Positions 27,306 to 35,162 of a stretch of 64,000 nt of DNA are shown here, piece by piece (the first letter of the stretch is position 1; each line of letters starts with the position of its first letter). Location: positions 1,550,001-1,614,000 of the forward strand of contig CAVYRS010000001.1 in assembly GCA_963770995.1 (NCBI GenBank). The letters run 5' to 3'. The translations under genes and the position numbers were made by a program. The stretch comes from CAVSWN01 sp963770995. GTDB taxonomy: Bacteria; Acidobacteriota; Vicinamibacteria; Vicinamibacterales; CAVVIG01. The notes below the pieces were generated by a model, which did no database searches, was not told the origin of the DNA, and saw only the letters and a program-made list of their open reading frames with translations.

Positions 27306-27428
27306 TCATGATTCACCATTCAGGGCCTGTATGAGGCCGAGGCGTTCTCGAAAGTCGCCCGGCGTGAGCGTGCAGGCAATCGGCAGCGATTTCAGATAGT
27401 TCGTCGTCCCGTCCTGTTGTGCAGCCAT
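27306..27428 (-). CDS. Short ORF (40 aa) at head of the TonB-receptor unit
   Basis: Reads AAQQDGTTNYLKSLPIACT followed by LTPGDFRERLGLIQALNGES. The YLKSLPIACTLTPGDFRER stretch looks like a protein segment rather than random sequence, and recalls short hypothetical proteins found beside metal-resistance genes, though I cannot name the family. It may be a truncated version of a longer protein. Its stop lies 18 bases before the Cys-rich gene. No strong SD; TATAGG lies about 20 bases upstream. Confidence 0.4.
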   Translation of the reverse strand: MAAQQDGTTNYLKSLPIACTLTPGDFRERLGLIQALNGES

Positions 27429-27510
27429 GCATCAACTGTAACCCCCTATAGCGTTTTTCAGTTCCCTGAAGCGGGCACCGGGCAGCGAAGCGGACGGAGG
27501 CCACGGCCTT

Positions 27511-27590
27511 CACACGAAGCCACGGAGCCGCGGAGACGCACGGAGCAGACTGCGGTTCCGTGCGCCTTCGTGTCTTCGTGCCTTCGTGTG
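27511..27590 (+). repeat. CACGAAG-type imperfect inverted repeat
   Basis: The left arm (27511-27544, starting CACACGAAGCCACGG) pairs imperfectly with the right arm (27557-27590, ending GCCTTCGTGTG). It is a long hairpin of repeated (A)CGAAG units in the gap between the kinase 3' end and the TonB-receptor unit. The rest of the 27429-27715 gap shows nothing coding. Confidence 0.65.
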
Positions 27591-27714
27591 AATCCGTGAG
27601 CTCCGACACCTCTGCGCGCTCGGGTCGGCGCAACACTGAACTGGAACTTGCTCCAATCTCCAACAGGGCTCGGTCTCGTGATCTGAGAAGTGAAAGACAA
27701 CAAGGATGAACGCC

Positions 27715-27749
27715 CTCACCGGGCGGGATTCTCGACGGTGAGCCGGCGA
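27715..27749 (+). repeat. 35-base palindromic repeat, copy 2, overlapping a gene end
   Basis: Identical to 24695-24729. Read on the minus strand it encodes the last residues RRLTVENPAR and the stop codon of the kinase at 27716, so the repeat has become the C-terminus of that protein. Confidence 0.85.
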
Positions 27750-29494
27750 ACCCACAGACCCTGAGCGGTCTCGCGCGTGCCCGCCAGCGGCAAGGTAAAG
27801 AGTGACGAGAAGCGCGGCGCATCCGTCGCGCGGCGCGGCGCGGCGACGAGGCCACCGACCCCGCGCAGGCGTTCAGCCGTACCAGCCGGCAACGGGGCGG
27901 CGCTGCTCGGTGCGCGACCCACGGTCGGCGTCGCGAGAGCCGCGAAGGCTTCCTCGAATGCAGGTACCCGGTCCGGGCTCGCAAAGACAACGAAGTGTTC
28001 CTTGCCGCCGGCGCTCGTCACCTGCCAATACATGTCGCCCGGCAGACGGATCCGCTGATTGGCCGGCAGCGGGTTCGTGACACGCTGACCGGGCAGCGGA
28101 AAGAGGAGGTACGGTTCGCCCTGCTCCGGCTCGTTGACGATGTACACGTGCGTCGGCGCCGTTGTCTGCACCGTGAAGAGCAACCGATCACCCGGCGACA
28201 GCCGGCTGCCGGCTCCGAGCCGTTCGTCGCCGGCATCGGTCACGCGGTAGAACGCCGCGTCGATGTCGTACGACGCGGCGGCTGGTGCGATTGGCGATGA
28301 AGGCCGCGCGATCTCCGGTGCATCCGCCTGCGGCGGTACGGGATTCGAGACAAACCATGAGCGGGACAGCCAGCCAACGGCCACCAGCAGGAGGAGACCC
28401 GCGAGCAATAGTACGGGGGATTTCCAGTTCTGCGCCCCGACGACAGGCCGCGGCGACGGATCGATGAAATGCGACAGCGCGGTTTCGAACGCGCCAGCGC
28501 TCGCATAGCGCGCGTTCGGGTCGGCCGCGGTCGCCCGTTCCACGACGCGAACGAACTCATCCGGCAGATCGGGACGAGCATCGCGCAGGCGCGCCAGGTC
28601 GCCGCGCTCGTGCTTGCGAACGACCTCCGACCATGTCTGCCCGCCGACCGGGTAGTCGTTGGTCAGGAGGTGATACAGCAGGATGCCCAGCGCGTAAATG
28701 TCCGCCGCCTTGGTCTGCGGCTTGCCCGAGAGGACTTCGGGCGCGAGATAGACGGGCGTCCCCACCACGTCGTGATCGCCAGTCTGCGTCAAATCGCGGC
28801 TCGCGCCGAAATCCATCAGCACCGTGCGGCCGCCCTCTTCGCGCATCACGTTGTGCGCTTTGATGTCGCCGTGGATCAGGCCGGCGCGATGAACGGCCGC
28901 CACAGCGCGGCACAGGTCGAGTCCAATCAGCGCCGCTTCCCGTGCGCCGAACGGACCCTGGGTCCGCAGGAGATGTTCGAGCGTCCGCCCCTTGATGAAC
29001 TCCATCCACAAGCCCACGCGCTCGTGTGTATGGTCGGCGCCGTAAATCGTGACGACGTTCGGATGCCGGACTTTGGCCAGCAGGCGCGCTTCCCTGAGGA
29101 TGCGCGACTCGTGCAGATCGCCCGTCGTGCCGCGCGGCGCGAGCAGTTTGAGCGCGACGTCGGTCGCGAGCACGCTGTCGTGCGCCCGGTAGATGCCCCC
29201 GAAGCCGCCTTCCGCGATCTTCTGAAGGATGGTGAGATGCCGCCAGCTTGTCGGTGCCGGCGCGGCAGCGCGCGGTCTGTCGCCGATCGTCATTTCGGTG
29301 TCGGTGAAGTGGAGCCGCAATTGGGCGTTGGCCGAGGCAATCGATTCGAGCGACTGCATCTCGCGGAGAATCGCCGCCTCGTCCCTAGAAAGACCTGCCT
29401 CTTCCCGGCTCCATTCGACCGGCGTGCCTTCGGCAATGGCGCTCGCGATGAATACAAATCGATCGTCGTCTCGCACGTCAGCGTCGGGAGTCAT
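27716..29494 (-). CDS. Membrane Ser/Thr kinase-like protein with C-terminal surface-domain, sigma partner
   Basis: 592 residues. N-terminal segment (about 15-60; GTPVEWSREEAGLSRDEAAI) is shared with the kinase at 1777. Kinase domain about 90-340: IAEGGFGGIYRAHD loop, HGDIKAHN in place of HRD, and LMDFGASRD. The HRD arginine is glycine, so regulation by activation-loop phosphorylation is unlikely. Membrane helix SPVLLLAGLLLLVAVGWLS near 375, then an external domain with DRLLFTVQTTAPTHVYIVNE and EGEPYLLFPLPGQ-like text resembling the DUF4384 type, often beside caspase-fold proteins. The start overlaps the sigma gene by 17 bases. The last ten residues come from a palindromic repeat. Confidence 0.88.
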   Translation of the reverse strand: MTPDADVRDDDRFVFIASAIAEGTPVEWSREEAGLSRDEAAILREMQSLESIASANAQLRLHFTDTEMTIGDRPRAAAPAPTSWRHLTILQKIAEGGFGGIYRAHDSVLATDVALKLLAPRGTTGDLHESRILREARLLAKVRHPNVVTIYGADHTHERVGLWMEFIKGRTLEHLLRTQGPFGAREAALIGLDLCRAVAAVHRAGLIHGDIKAHNVMREEGGRTVLMDFGASRDLTQTGDHDVVGTPVYLAPEVLSGKPQTKAADIYALGILLYHLLTNDYPVGGQTWSEVVRKHERGDLARLRDARPDLPDEFVRVVERATAADPNARYASAGAFETALSHFIDPSPRPVVGAQNWKSPVLLLAGLLLLVAVGWLSRSWFVSNPVPPQADAPEIARPSSPIAPAAASYDIDAAFYRVTDAGDERLGAGSRLSPGDRLLFTVQTTAPTHVYIVNEPEQGEPYLLFPLPGQRVTNPLPANQRIRLPGDMYWQVTSAGGKEHFVVFASPDRVPAFEEAFAALATPTVGRAPSSAAPLPAGTAERLRGVGGLVAAPRRATDAPRFSSLFTLPLAGTRETAQGLWVRRLTVENPAR

Positions 29495-30050
29495 GTGCCA
29501 TCTCCTTTGCGAGCCGGACGAGGGCGCGAGTCACGGCCATCTGCGCCGCGGCCGCAGTGTTCTTGCCGAGCAGCTCGGCGACTTCGGCCCACGACAGTCC
29601 CATCTCGATGCGAGCCACGATTGCCTCGTGATCGTCGGCTTTCAACCGCAGGAGCGCATCCTCGTACCGATCGAGCAACTGCCGGCCAATCGCTTCCTCG
29701 AGCGGCGACGGATCCGATGCGACCTGGTCGAGTGAGAGCTCCGCCGGGGCGGGATGCCGCTGTCCCCGCCGGACCTGATCGCGAATCTTGTTCAAGAGCG
29801 CTTGCCGCACATAGGCCTGGAACGCGCCCTCGTGCCGCGGCTCGAAGGTATCGATGTGCTGCACGACCTGGGCGAGCGTGGCCTGCACCAGGTCCTGGGT
29901 ATCGACCCCGTCGCGCGCCCATCCAGGCAAGCGTCCATGCGCCCAGCGCCGGAGCCGGGGCAGGTAGCGCGCGCACAGGTCGTCCAGGGCGGCGGTGTCG
30001 CCCTGGCGGGCGCGCCGCACCAGGACCATTGAAGACTCGGGAGCAGTCAT
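29478..30050 (-). CDS. ECF-type sigma-70 factor paired with Ser/Thr kinase (second copy)
   Basis: 190-residue sigma factor from the ATG at 30050 (TAPESSMVLVRRARQGD). Region 2: YLPRLRRWAHGRLPGWARDG and DTQDLVQATLAQVVQHID. Region 4: LKADDHEAIVARIEMGLSW with helix-turn-helix AEVAELLGKNTAAAAQMAVTR. It is clearly paralogous to the factor at 4340-4972, including the conserved AIVARIEM core, and is likewise coupled to a downstream kinase. The start at 30050 was preferred over 30110 because the longer frame would begin upstream of the putative -10 region's transcript start and adds no conserved sequence. Confidence 0.88.
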   Translation of the reverse strand: MTAPESSMVLVRRARQGDTAALDDLCARYLPRLRRWAHGRLPGWARDGVDTQDLVQATLAQVVQHIDTFEPRHEGAFQAYVRQALLNKIRDQVRRGQRHPAPAELSLDQVASDPSPLEEAIGRQLLDRYEDALLRLKADDHEAIVARIEMGLSWAEVAELLGKNTAAAAQMAVTRALVRLAKEMAHDSRR

Positions 30051-30087
30051 CAGGAGTCGTCGCTCAACTGTTGGTGATGGCGCCCCT

Positions 30088-30093
30088 ATCATA
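30088..30093 (-). promoter_or_regulatory. Putative -10 box of the second sigma/kinase operon
   Basis: TATGAT within CTATGATA, the same octamer as upstream of the first sigma/kinase operon. About 37 bases to the preferred ATG. Support comes from the match between the two operons. Confidence 0.4.
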
Positions 30094-30180
30094 GCCGCGA
30101 GCCCGTCCATGATCAGGAGTAACGAGCCCGGGCCGCCAACCTAACGGGCGCTCTGGCCGAACTAACAGGGGTAATAAGGG

Positions 30181-30223
30181 GTCTGATCCGGGATCAGGTC
30201 CGGGATCAGATCTGGATCAGACC
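30181..30223 (+). repeat. GATCTGATCC-type palindromic repeat, copy 2
   Basis: Starts GTCTGATCCGGGATC and ends GATCTGGATCAGACC, self-complementary, ten bases past the stop of the TPR-CHAT gene. Related to 9357-9413; both lie just after gene ends. Confidence 0.7.
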
Positions 30224-30232
30224 CCGCGCTCC

Positions 30233-33200
30233 TCATCTCCAGTCCCCGGCGGCGACGAACGCGGCCCAGTAGAACGGATGGGCGCCCAGGCCGCGGGCGC
30301 GGCGCTCGGTCAGGACGCGGAGCCCGGCGGCGCGGACGGCTTTGGCCGTCGTGAGGTGTTGCCGCAGCCGGCCTTCGTAGAGGGCCCGCATCCACGTTCG
30401 CGTGGCCTGGTCTTCGACCGACCACAGGCTCATGATCACCGTGCGTACGCCGGCGATCTGAAAGGCGCGACGCAGGCCGAAGACGCCTTCTCCGGCCTTG
30501 ATCTCTCCGAGTCCCGTGTCACACGCCGACAGCACCGCCCATTCCGCGCCCTGCAGGTTGAGCCCGACCACTTCCTCCGCGGTGAGAATCCCGTTCGTTC
30601 TCCGTGCACCAGTCTCTCGATTGGCGCCGGCGAACGCCAGACCGGCGAGCAACAGCGGATTCTCCACGGAGGGTCGCTTCGTCGACGCGGCAACCAGCCC
30701 CCCGACGCCGCGTGTGTTCGCCGGTCGCGGATCGCACGACGATCCGAGGAAGAACCCATGCGTCGCGAAGTGGACGACGCGCCGGCCGGCGGCGGCGCGA
30801 ACGACCGCGGCTTTTGTCGCGGAGGCCCCGCTGAGCACGAGCAAACCTCCGTCCCCGGCCGAACCTCCGTCCCCTGGCCGGGGACGGAGGTTTGCCCCGC
30901 GCGACGCCCAGAGTCGCGCGATGTCCTGGACTTCGACGCGGGATCCTGGAAGGTCTTCGAACGTGAGCGCGCCGGATCCGATGCAGGCCGATCGTTGGAC
31001 GGGTGCCGATGGCTTCCCGCCGGCCGTCGCCAGGGCTTGTGGACCGTAGGTCGGGCCGCCCACCGCCAGCAGTCCGCGGCCGGTTGCGGGCGTGTCAGCG
31101 ATCAGATCGCGCTCGGTCGAGAAATAGTGGATGACGGGCCCCGTTTCGATCAGGTATTTGTTCGCGGCCACCGGCAACGACGCAAAGCTCACCGTGCTGA
31201 CTGCGCCGTCCGGGACGATGAACACCTCGGCCACGTCGCGCAGATGCTCGGCGACCGGGTCCCAGACGCGCGCGCGAAGACGGCCGCCTGCCAGACGGTA
31301 CGATGGCTCGGTGTGGGCCGGCGTACTCACGGCCGCTCGCCAGCCCGCAATCGCGGTTTCGAGGGCTGCGGCCGATCCGATAGGCACCGCCACGATCGGC
31401 GCGGCGTCTGCACGCGCCACGAACGCCATGTAGGACGGTGTGACGCGCGACGCTATTTTTTCTTTGCCGTTCTTGGTGAACGTCGTTCGATCGTAGCGAC
31501 TGAACGATACGAGCGCGGATCCCGGCGGAAGCGCTCGCTGGATGTCCTGAACTCCTGCGCGCGCGTCGGCCAACTCCGCCCGCGCCGCGGCGCTCTGCTC
31601 CGCCAGTGCTTCTTCCGCTCGTTCTTTTTCCTGGCGCGCGCCGTCCAGGAGCACGGAGTCGACGGCCGCCCCTTCGAAGGTGCGCAGCATCAGGCTGGCA
31701 TAGCGCTCGCGGGCCGTCGCCAGCGATTTCGTCAGCGTCGCCAGCGCCGGATCACCGGCGGCGGTCACACGCGTGCGTGCGGCGAGCTCGTCGAGGATGA
31801 CGCCGCGCGACCGGACGATCTCGTCGAGGACCCTGGACGTGTCGTTCACCTGGCCGGCAGCAACAATCGACAAGACGAGGTCGAGGCCGCCAACCCGTGT
31901 CGCGGCGAACTCCATCGCGCGCTGCTCGGGCAGCGAACGAACCGTGAATCGGAGGAGGTCGCGCCGTGCCTGCTCGGCAGCCAGGCCGCGCGCGAGCGCT
32001 GTTTCATACGACCCCAGCGCGAAGGCGGCGGCACCAAGACGTCCGGCGGCCTCGGCGGTCACGGGATGTGCCGCGCCGTGAAGCCGTTCTCGGGCGGCGA
32101 CCGCTTCAACCAGACTGGCCTGAGCCGCGGTGTAGTCGCCCTGTCGTTGTTGCAAGGCGGCGCGCGTGAGGAGTGCGCGGGCGAGGGCGTCGGGATTCTG
32201 GGCCGGCGTCGCCGTCAGGATCTCGACCGCTTCCTGGACCGAACGCACGGCGAGAACCATCCGGCCGCTCTCCCCCAGCATGCTCGCGAAATTGGCAAGT
32301 GTCTCGGCGACGACGGGGTGGTTGGGTCCGAACGCTTCTCGTCGTATTCGGAGCGCCCGCTCGAAGAGCGACTGGGCGCGCGGATAGTTCTTGCGGAGCG
32401 CCTCGAACGACGCGATGTCGGCCAGGCCGAACGCCACGAAGGGATGGGCAGGTCCAAACGCGTCCGACCAGACGCGAACCGCGCGATTCCCGAAGCGCTC
32501 GGCCTCGCGCATCGCGCCCATCTCTTTGGCAACGTGGAACAAGTTGATCAGCGTCGTCGCGACCGAGTCTGCCGACGCACGACAGCTTTCAACAATCGAC
32601 AGCTTTCGACGGAGCATCCGCTGGGCTGAGACGAAGTCGCGGAAGTACACGAGGGAGTTCGACAGGTCGTTCAATTGATCGGCCACGTCGGGATCGCACG
32701 AGGTGAGCGACTTCGATCCAATGCGAACGGCGTCTTCCCTCAGGCGCCGCGCTTCCACGAAGTCGCCGAGTGCATGGGTAGCATGGGCCAGTCCGATCTC
32801 GGCGCGGGCCACCAACGGATGGTCGCCGCCCAGCTGCTGACGCGCGAGTGCGACCGCCTCGGTCCACAGCCGATGCCCGCCTCGAATGTCGCCGAGCGTA
32901 TGGGTGACAGCGCCGCTGGTGATGAGGGCCGTCACCTTGTCGGGGTGCGATGGTGCGTGCCGGTTCCAGAGATCGAGCGCGCGATCGAGAACGGACGCGG
33001 CGTCCCGGTAACGGGCCGTCCGAAACTGCAGGTTTCCGACCGATGCGAGCGTGCGGGCCAGCCTGAGCGGGGATTCAACCGATTGCTGTTCTCGGATCTT
33101 CAGAGACTCGTCGAGCCGCTCTTGCGCCAACGCGAATCGGTCGAGCCGGATCATGGTCGCGCCGATGGCATCCAGGCTGTCGGCGATTTGCGACGTCTCC

Positions 33201-33649
33201 GGTGCGAGCACTCCCCGCCTCACCGAGAGCGCTCGCTCGAACAGCGTCAACGCCGCTCGAAACTCGCCGCGAAACCCGCGCAGTGTCCCCAGGTTATGGA
33301 GGGAAACGGCCAGTTCGACGGAATCGCGGCCCAGGGCCCGCTCTTTGGCGGCGATAACGCGCTCGGCGACCACGAGTGTGCTCGAGGCTGCCGCCTTCCC
33401 GTTCTCGAGCAGCGCCTCGACGAGCAGATCGGACGCACGAGCCAGCTCGATCGAATCTGACCCGTGCGCCGCCTGGACACGCGAGTGCCACTCGACAGCG
33501 AGTCGTTCGGCCTTCTCGTACTCGCCGCGTTCGAGCGTCCGTCGAACCTCCTGGCCGGCGTCGGCAACCTTCTGCGTAGCCGGCTCGGCGAGGAAGGCCA
33601 CGCCGACGAGACAGACGACGGAGGCGAGGCAGCACGCCCATCGTTGCAT
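30233..33649 (-). CDS. Exported TPR-CHAT caspase-like protein
   Basis: About 1138 residues. The start at 33649 gives a signal peptide (QRWACCLASVVCLVGVAFLA); an upstream in-frame extension is Arg-rich and covers the neighbouring small gene. Residues about 30-600 are TPR repeats of the kinesin-light-chain type (SVELAVSLHNLGTLRGFRGE; HPFVAFGLADIASFEALRKN). The C-terminal CHAT domain (caspase HetF-associated with TPRs) carries the His in HFATHGFFLGSSCD and the Cys in LSACDTGLGEIKAGEGVFGL, so the catalytic dyad is intact. A perfect 19-base inverted repeat lies inside the CHAT-coding part. Probably a protease acting outside the cytoplasm; the target is unknown. It follows the Lys-rich peptide gene by 34 bases. 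Confidence 0.88.
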   Translation of the reverse strand: MQRWACCLASVVCLVGVAFLAEPATQKVADAGQEVRRTLERGEYEKAERLAVEWHSRVQAAHGSDSIELARASDLLVEALLENGKAAASSTLVVAERVIAAKERALGRDSVELAVSLHNLGTLRGFRGEFRAALTLFERALSVRRGVLAPETSQIADSLDAIGATMIRLDRFALAQERLDESLKIREQQSVESPLRLARTLASVGNLQFRTARYRDAASVLDRALDLWNRHAPSHPDKVTALITSGAVTHTLGDIRGGHRLWTEAVALARQQLGGDHPLVARAEIGLAHATHALGDFVEARRLREDAVRIGSKSLTSCDPDVADQLNDLSNSLVYFRDFVSAQRMLRRKLSIVESCRASADSVATTLINLFHVAKEMGAMREAERFGNRAVRVWSDAFGPAHPFVAFGLADIASFEALRKNYPRAQSLFERALRIRREAFGPNHPVVAETLANFASMLGESGRMVLAVRSVQEAVEILTATPAQNPDALARALLTRAALQQRQGDYTAAQASLVEAVAARERLHGAAHPVTAEAAGRLGAAAFALGSYETALARGLAAEQARRDLLRFTVRSLPEQRAMEFAATRVGGLDLVLSIVAAGQVNDTSRVLDEIVRSRGVILDELAARTRVTAAGDPALATLTKSLATARERYASLMLRTFEGAAVDSVLLDGARQEKERAEEALAEQSAAARAELADARAGVQDIQRALPPGSALVSFSRYDRTTFTKNGKEKIASRVTPSYMAFVARADAAPIVAVPIGSAAALETAIAGWRAAVSTPAHTEPSYRLAGGRLRARVWDPVAEHLRDVAEVFIVPDGAVSTVSFASLPVAANKYLIETGPVIHYFSTERDLIADTPATGRGLLAVGGPTYGPQALATAGGKPSAPVQRSACIGSGALTFEDLPGSRVEVQDIARLWASRGANLRPRPGDGGSAGDGGLLVLSGASATKAAVVRAAAGRRVVHFATHGFFLGSSCDPRPANTRGVGGLVAASTKRPSVENPLLLAGLAFAGANRETGARRTNGILTAEEVVGLNLQGAEWAVLSACDTGLGEIKAGEGVFGLRRAFQIAGVRTVIMSLWSVEDQATRTWMRALYEGRLRQHLTTAKAVRAAGLRVLTERRARGLGAHPFYWAAFVAAGDWR
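30842..30894 (+). repeat. Inverted repeat with perfect 19-base arms inside the CHAT-coding region
   Basis: CAAACCTCCGTCCCCGGCC at 30842-30860 pairs perfectly with 30876-30894, and the 15-base loop holds a third copy of AACCTCCGTCCCC. In frame it encodes a Gly/Arg/Pro-rich insert (LRPRPGDGGSAGDGG) in the CHAT domain. Likely an inserted palindromic repeat kept in frame. Confidence 0.85.
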
Positions 33650-33683
33650 CGACGGCGCCCTCAGAGACACTGGCGCGAGCGCG

Positions 33684-33785
33684 TTAGCGCTTCTTGCCGG
33701 CCTTCTTCTTGGCCGCCTTCTTCTTCGCCCCTCCCTTCCGCTTTCCGCCCATTCCTGCACCCTTGGTTCCATTCGCACGAGCCAT
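33684..33785 (-). CDS. 33-residue Lys/Ala/Gly-rich cationic peptide
   Basis: Encodes ARANGTKGAGMGGKRKGG followed by AKKKAAKKKAGKKR; 13 of 33 residues are Lys and more are Arg, with no acidic residues. The ribosome site is excellent (AAGGAGG, five bases from the ATG), which marks it as a real gene despite its size. It lies between the clostripain-like and TPR-CHAT genes, with 48 and 34 base gaps on the same strand. Composition resembles the Lys/Ala tails of bacterial histone H1-like proteins, so DNA or RNA binding is possible. A protease substrate or a membrane-active peptide are alternatives. It has no signal peptide. Confidence 0.75.
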   Translation of the reverse strand: MARANGTKGAGMGGKRKGGAKKKAAKKKAGKKR

Positions 33786-33817
33786 TCGGTCCTCCTTGGT
33801 TGCTGACGGTTGACGAA

Positions 33818-33837
33818 CTAGTGTCCCGAAACACTAG
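33818..33837. promoter_or_regulatory. Perfect 7-base inverted repeat at the C11 gene end
   Basis: CTAGTGT and ACACTAG separated by CCCGAA, overlapping the stop codon of the clostripain-like gene and about 30 bases before the peptide start. It could be an operator or a small RNA hairpin separating the two cistrons. Confidence 0.35.
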
Positions 33838-35132
33838 GCTGCGAGCGGATTCAAGGCGATCTGGTCCCATCCAGTCGCCCGGCTCAATGCAAGAGTCCGG
33901 TAGTACCGTTCATCGGACCGTTTGTCCCTCTCATCACTCGCCTGCACGAACGACTCATCGAGATCCCGTTGTGTGACCGGCTTGTAGTAAAGGGCGAGGC
34001 CTCGAAACGGTCCGCGAAAGACATGGAACGATGTGATGACCTTGGAGTAGATAACGTCCGAAAGCGCCCCCGCTGCCGCCGCCACTGGGTCGCTGCCGAG
34101 CTGCTGCAGGTTCCGGCACATCGTCAGGACGTCGAGGAGCGCGGGGTCGCCCGGCCGGCTGAGACTCAGGTTCTGGCTCAACCGGGCGCTCTCGAGCGCC
34201 GCCGCGCATGCGCGACGGCGTTTCGCGTCGCCGCGAGCCGCGCTCAACACCTTGACGAGCCTCTTGAGCGGTTTCGCCACCTGCTGCGCGCCCTCGATAT
34301 CGATCAGCGCGCACGGCACCTCGCCGAGGCCGCCGCGACCGCTCTCTTGATCGTAGAAATTCTCCAGTTGAAGCACGAGCGAGCGCCCCACATCCGACGA
34401 ATCGATGCTCGGCATCAGCACCGACATCATGTTCAGCCATGGCCAGGAGCCGTGGATGGGAGACTGCGCCTGTGTCGCGATGATGAACAGCGCGGCGCGA
34501 TGCAGCTCGAATGCGGCTTCGAGATTGTCCATGAAGCAGTCACGGAACAGCACGACGTCCACCGGGCCGTCCTTCGATCGCAATGCGCGCGCCAGATCGG
34601 TCAGGCGCAGCACATGTGGGTTGGCCTGCCCGGTTTTCGAGTCGTAGAACAGCCCCATCGGTCCGAACGAATGGCCGAGAAAGTGGAGAATGAAGCGCCT
34701 GGCCGGACAATCCCGGCGCCCGGACGCCAGAAATCGATGGAGCACACCACCGGATGCGGCATCGAGGTGTGTCCGATCTTCCAGCAGCTGCAGATTCGTG
34801 TGTTGAAGCGTCGCGACGATGTCGCGCCAGAGCGGACGTCGTCGCGGGTTGATGGTGCGGAAGTTGCGGGTTGTTTCGGCCTCTTGTGTCGCTCGGCGTT
34901 GCCTGCGCTGGGGCGTGCCCGCTTTCGATCGCGGCTTGATCGTCGCGCGGTACACGCCCGGATGACGTTTCAAATCCAGTTGAAGCGCGACGCTGAAGCG
35001 GCCCAGATCGGCGGCCTCGCAGATGGCTGTTACGTCGTTCTCGGCGGCTTGATCGATCGCATGGAAGCCGCCCTTGTCGTCGGCGATCGTGTAGGCGAGA
35101 AGGGTCCAGTCGTTCGGTTTCTGGGTTGACAT
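33834..35132 (-). CDS. Clostripain-like (peptidase C11) caspase-fold protein
   Basis: 432 residues, no signal peptide. The N-terminus (WTLLAYTIADDKGGFHAIDQ, then QLDLKRHPGVYRATI) matches the opening strand and helices of clostripain-family domains. The catalytic His is in FILHFLGHSFGPMGLF. The catalytic Cys is in VVLFRDCFMDNLEAAFELHR, where the family has D-A-C and here reads R-D-C; downstream ATQAQSPIHGSWPW matches the family's substrate-pocket loop. Clostripains cut after Arg or Lys. It is the first of three genes with the Lys-rich peptide and TPR-CHAT protein, and follows a glycosyltransferase gene by 30 bases. Protease activity is likely but the altered motif leaves doubt. Confidence 0.75.
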   Translation of the reverse strand: MSTQKPNDWTLLAYTIADDKGGFHAIDQAAENDVTAICEAADLGRFSVALQLDLKRHPGVYRATIKPRSKAGTPQRRQRRATQEAETTRNFRTINPRRRPLWRDIVATLQHTNLQLLEDRTHLDAASGGVLHRFLASGRRDCPARRFILHFLGHSFGPMGLFYDSKTGQANPHVLRLTDLARALRSKDGPVDVVLFRDCFMDNLEAAFELHRAALFIIATQAQSPIHGSWPWLNMMSVLMPSIDSSDVGRSLVLQLENFYDQESGRGGLGEVPCALIDIEGAQQVAKPLKRLVKVLSAARGDAKRRRACAAALESARLSQNLSLSRPGDPALLDVLTMCRNLQQLGSDPVAAAAGALSDVIYSKVITSFHVFRGPFRGLALYYKPVTQRDLDESFVQASDERDKRSDERYYRTLALSRATGWDQIALNPLAA

Positions 35133-35162
35133 CCCTCGGGCGCGAACGCAGTGTAACCCAGC

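Noticed and set aside
27313..27990. 225-codon minus-strand ORF overlapping kinase end and repeats
   Set aside because: Made largely of repeat sequence and an out-of-frame part of the kinase gene.
30842..30894. Possible CRISPR-like repeat (three copies of AACCTCCGTCCCC)
   Set aside because: No spacers, two orientations, and inside a coding sequence; no cas genes in the window.
30278..32629. 783-codon plus-strand open frame
   Set aside because: Antisense to the TPR-CHAT gene, whose TPR and catalytic motifs are clear on the minus strand.
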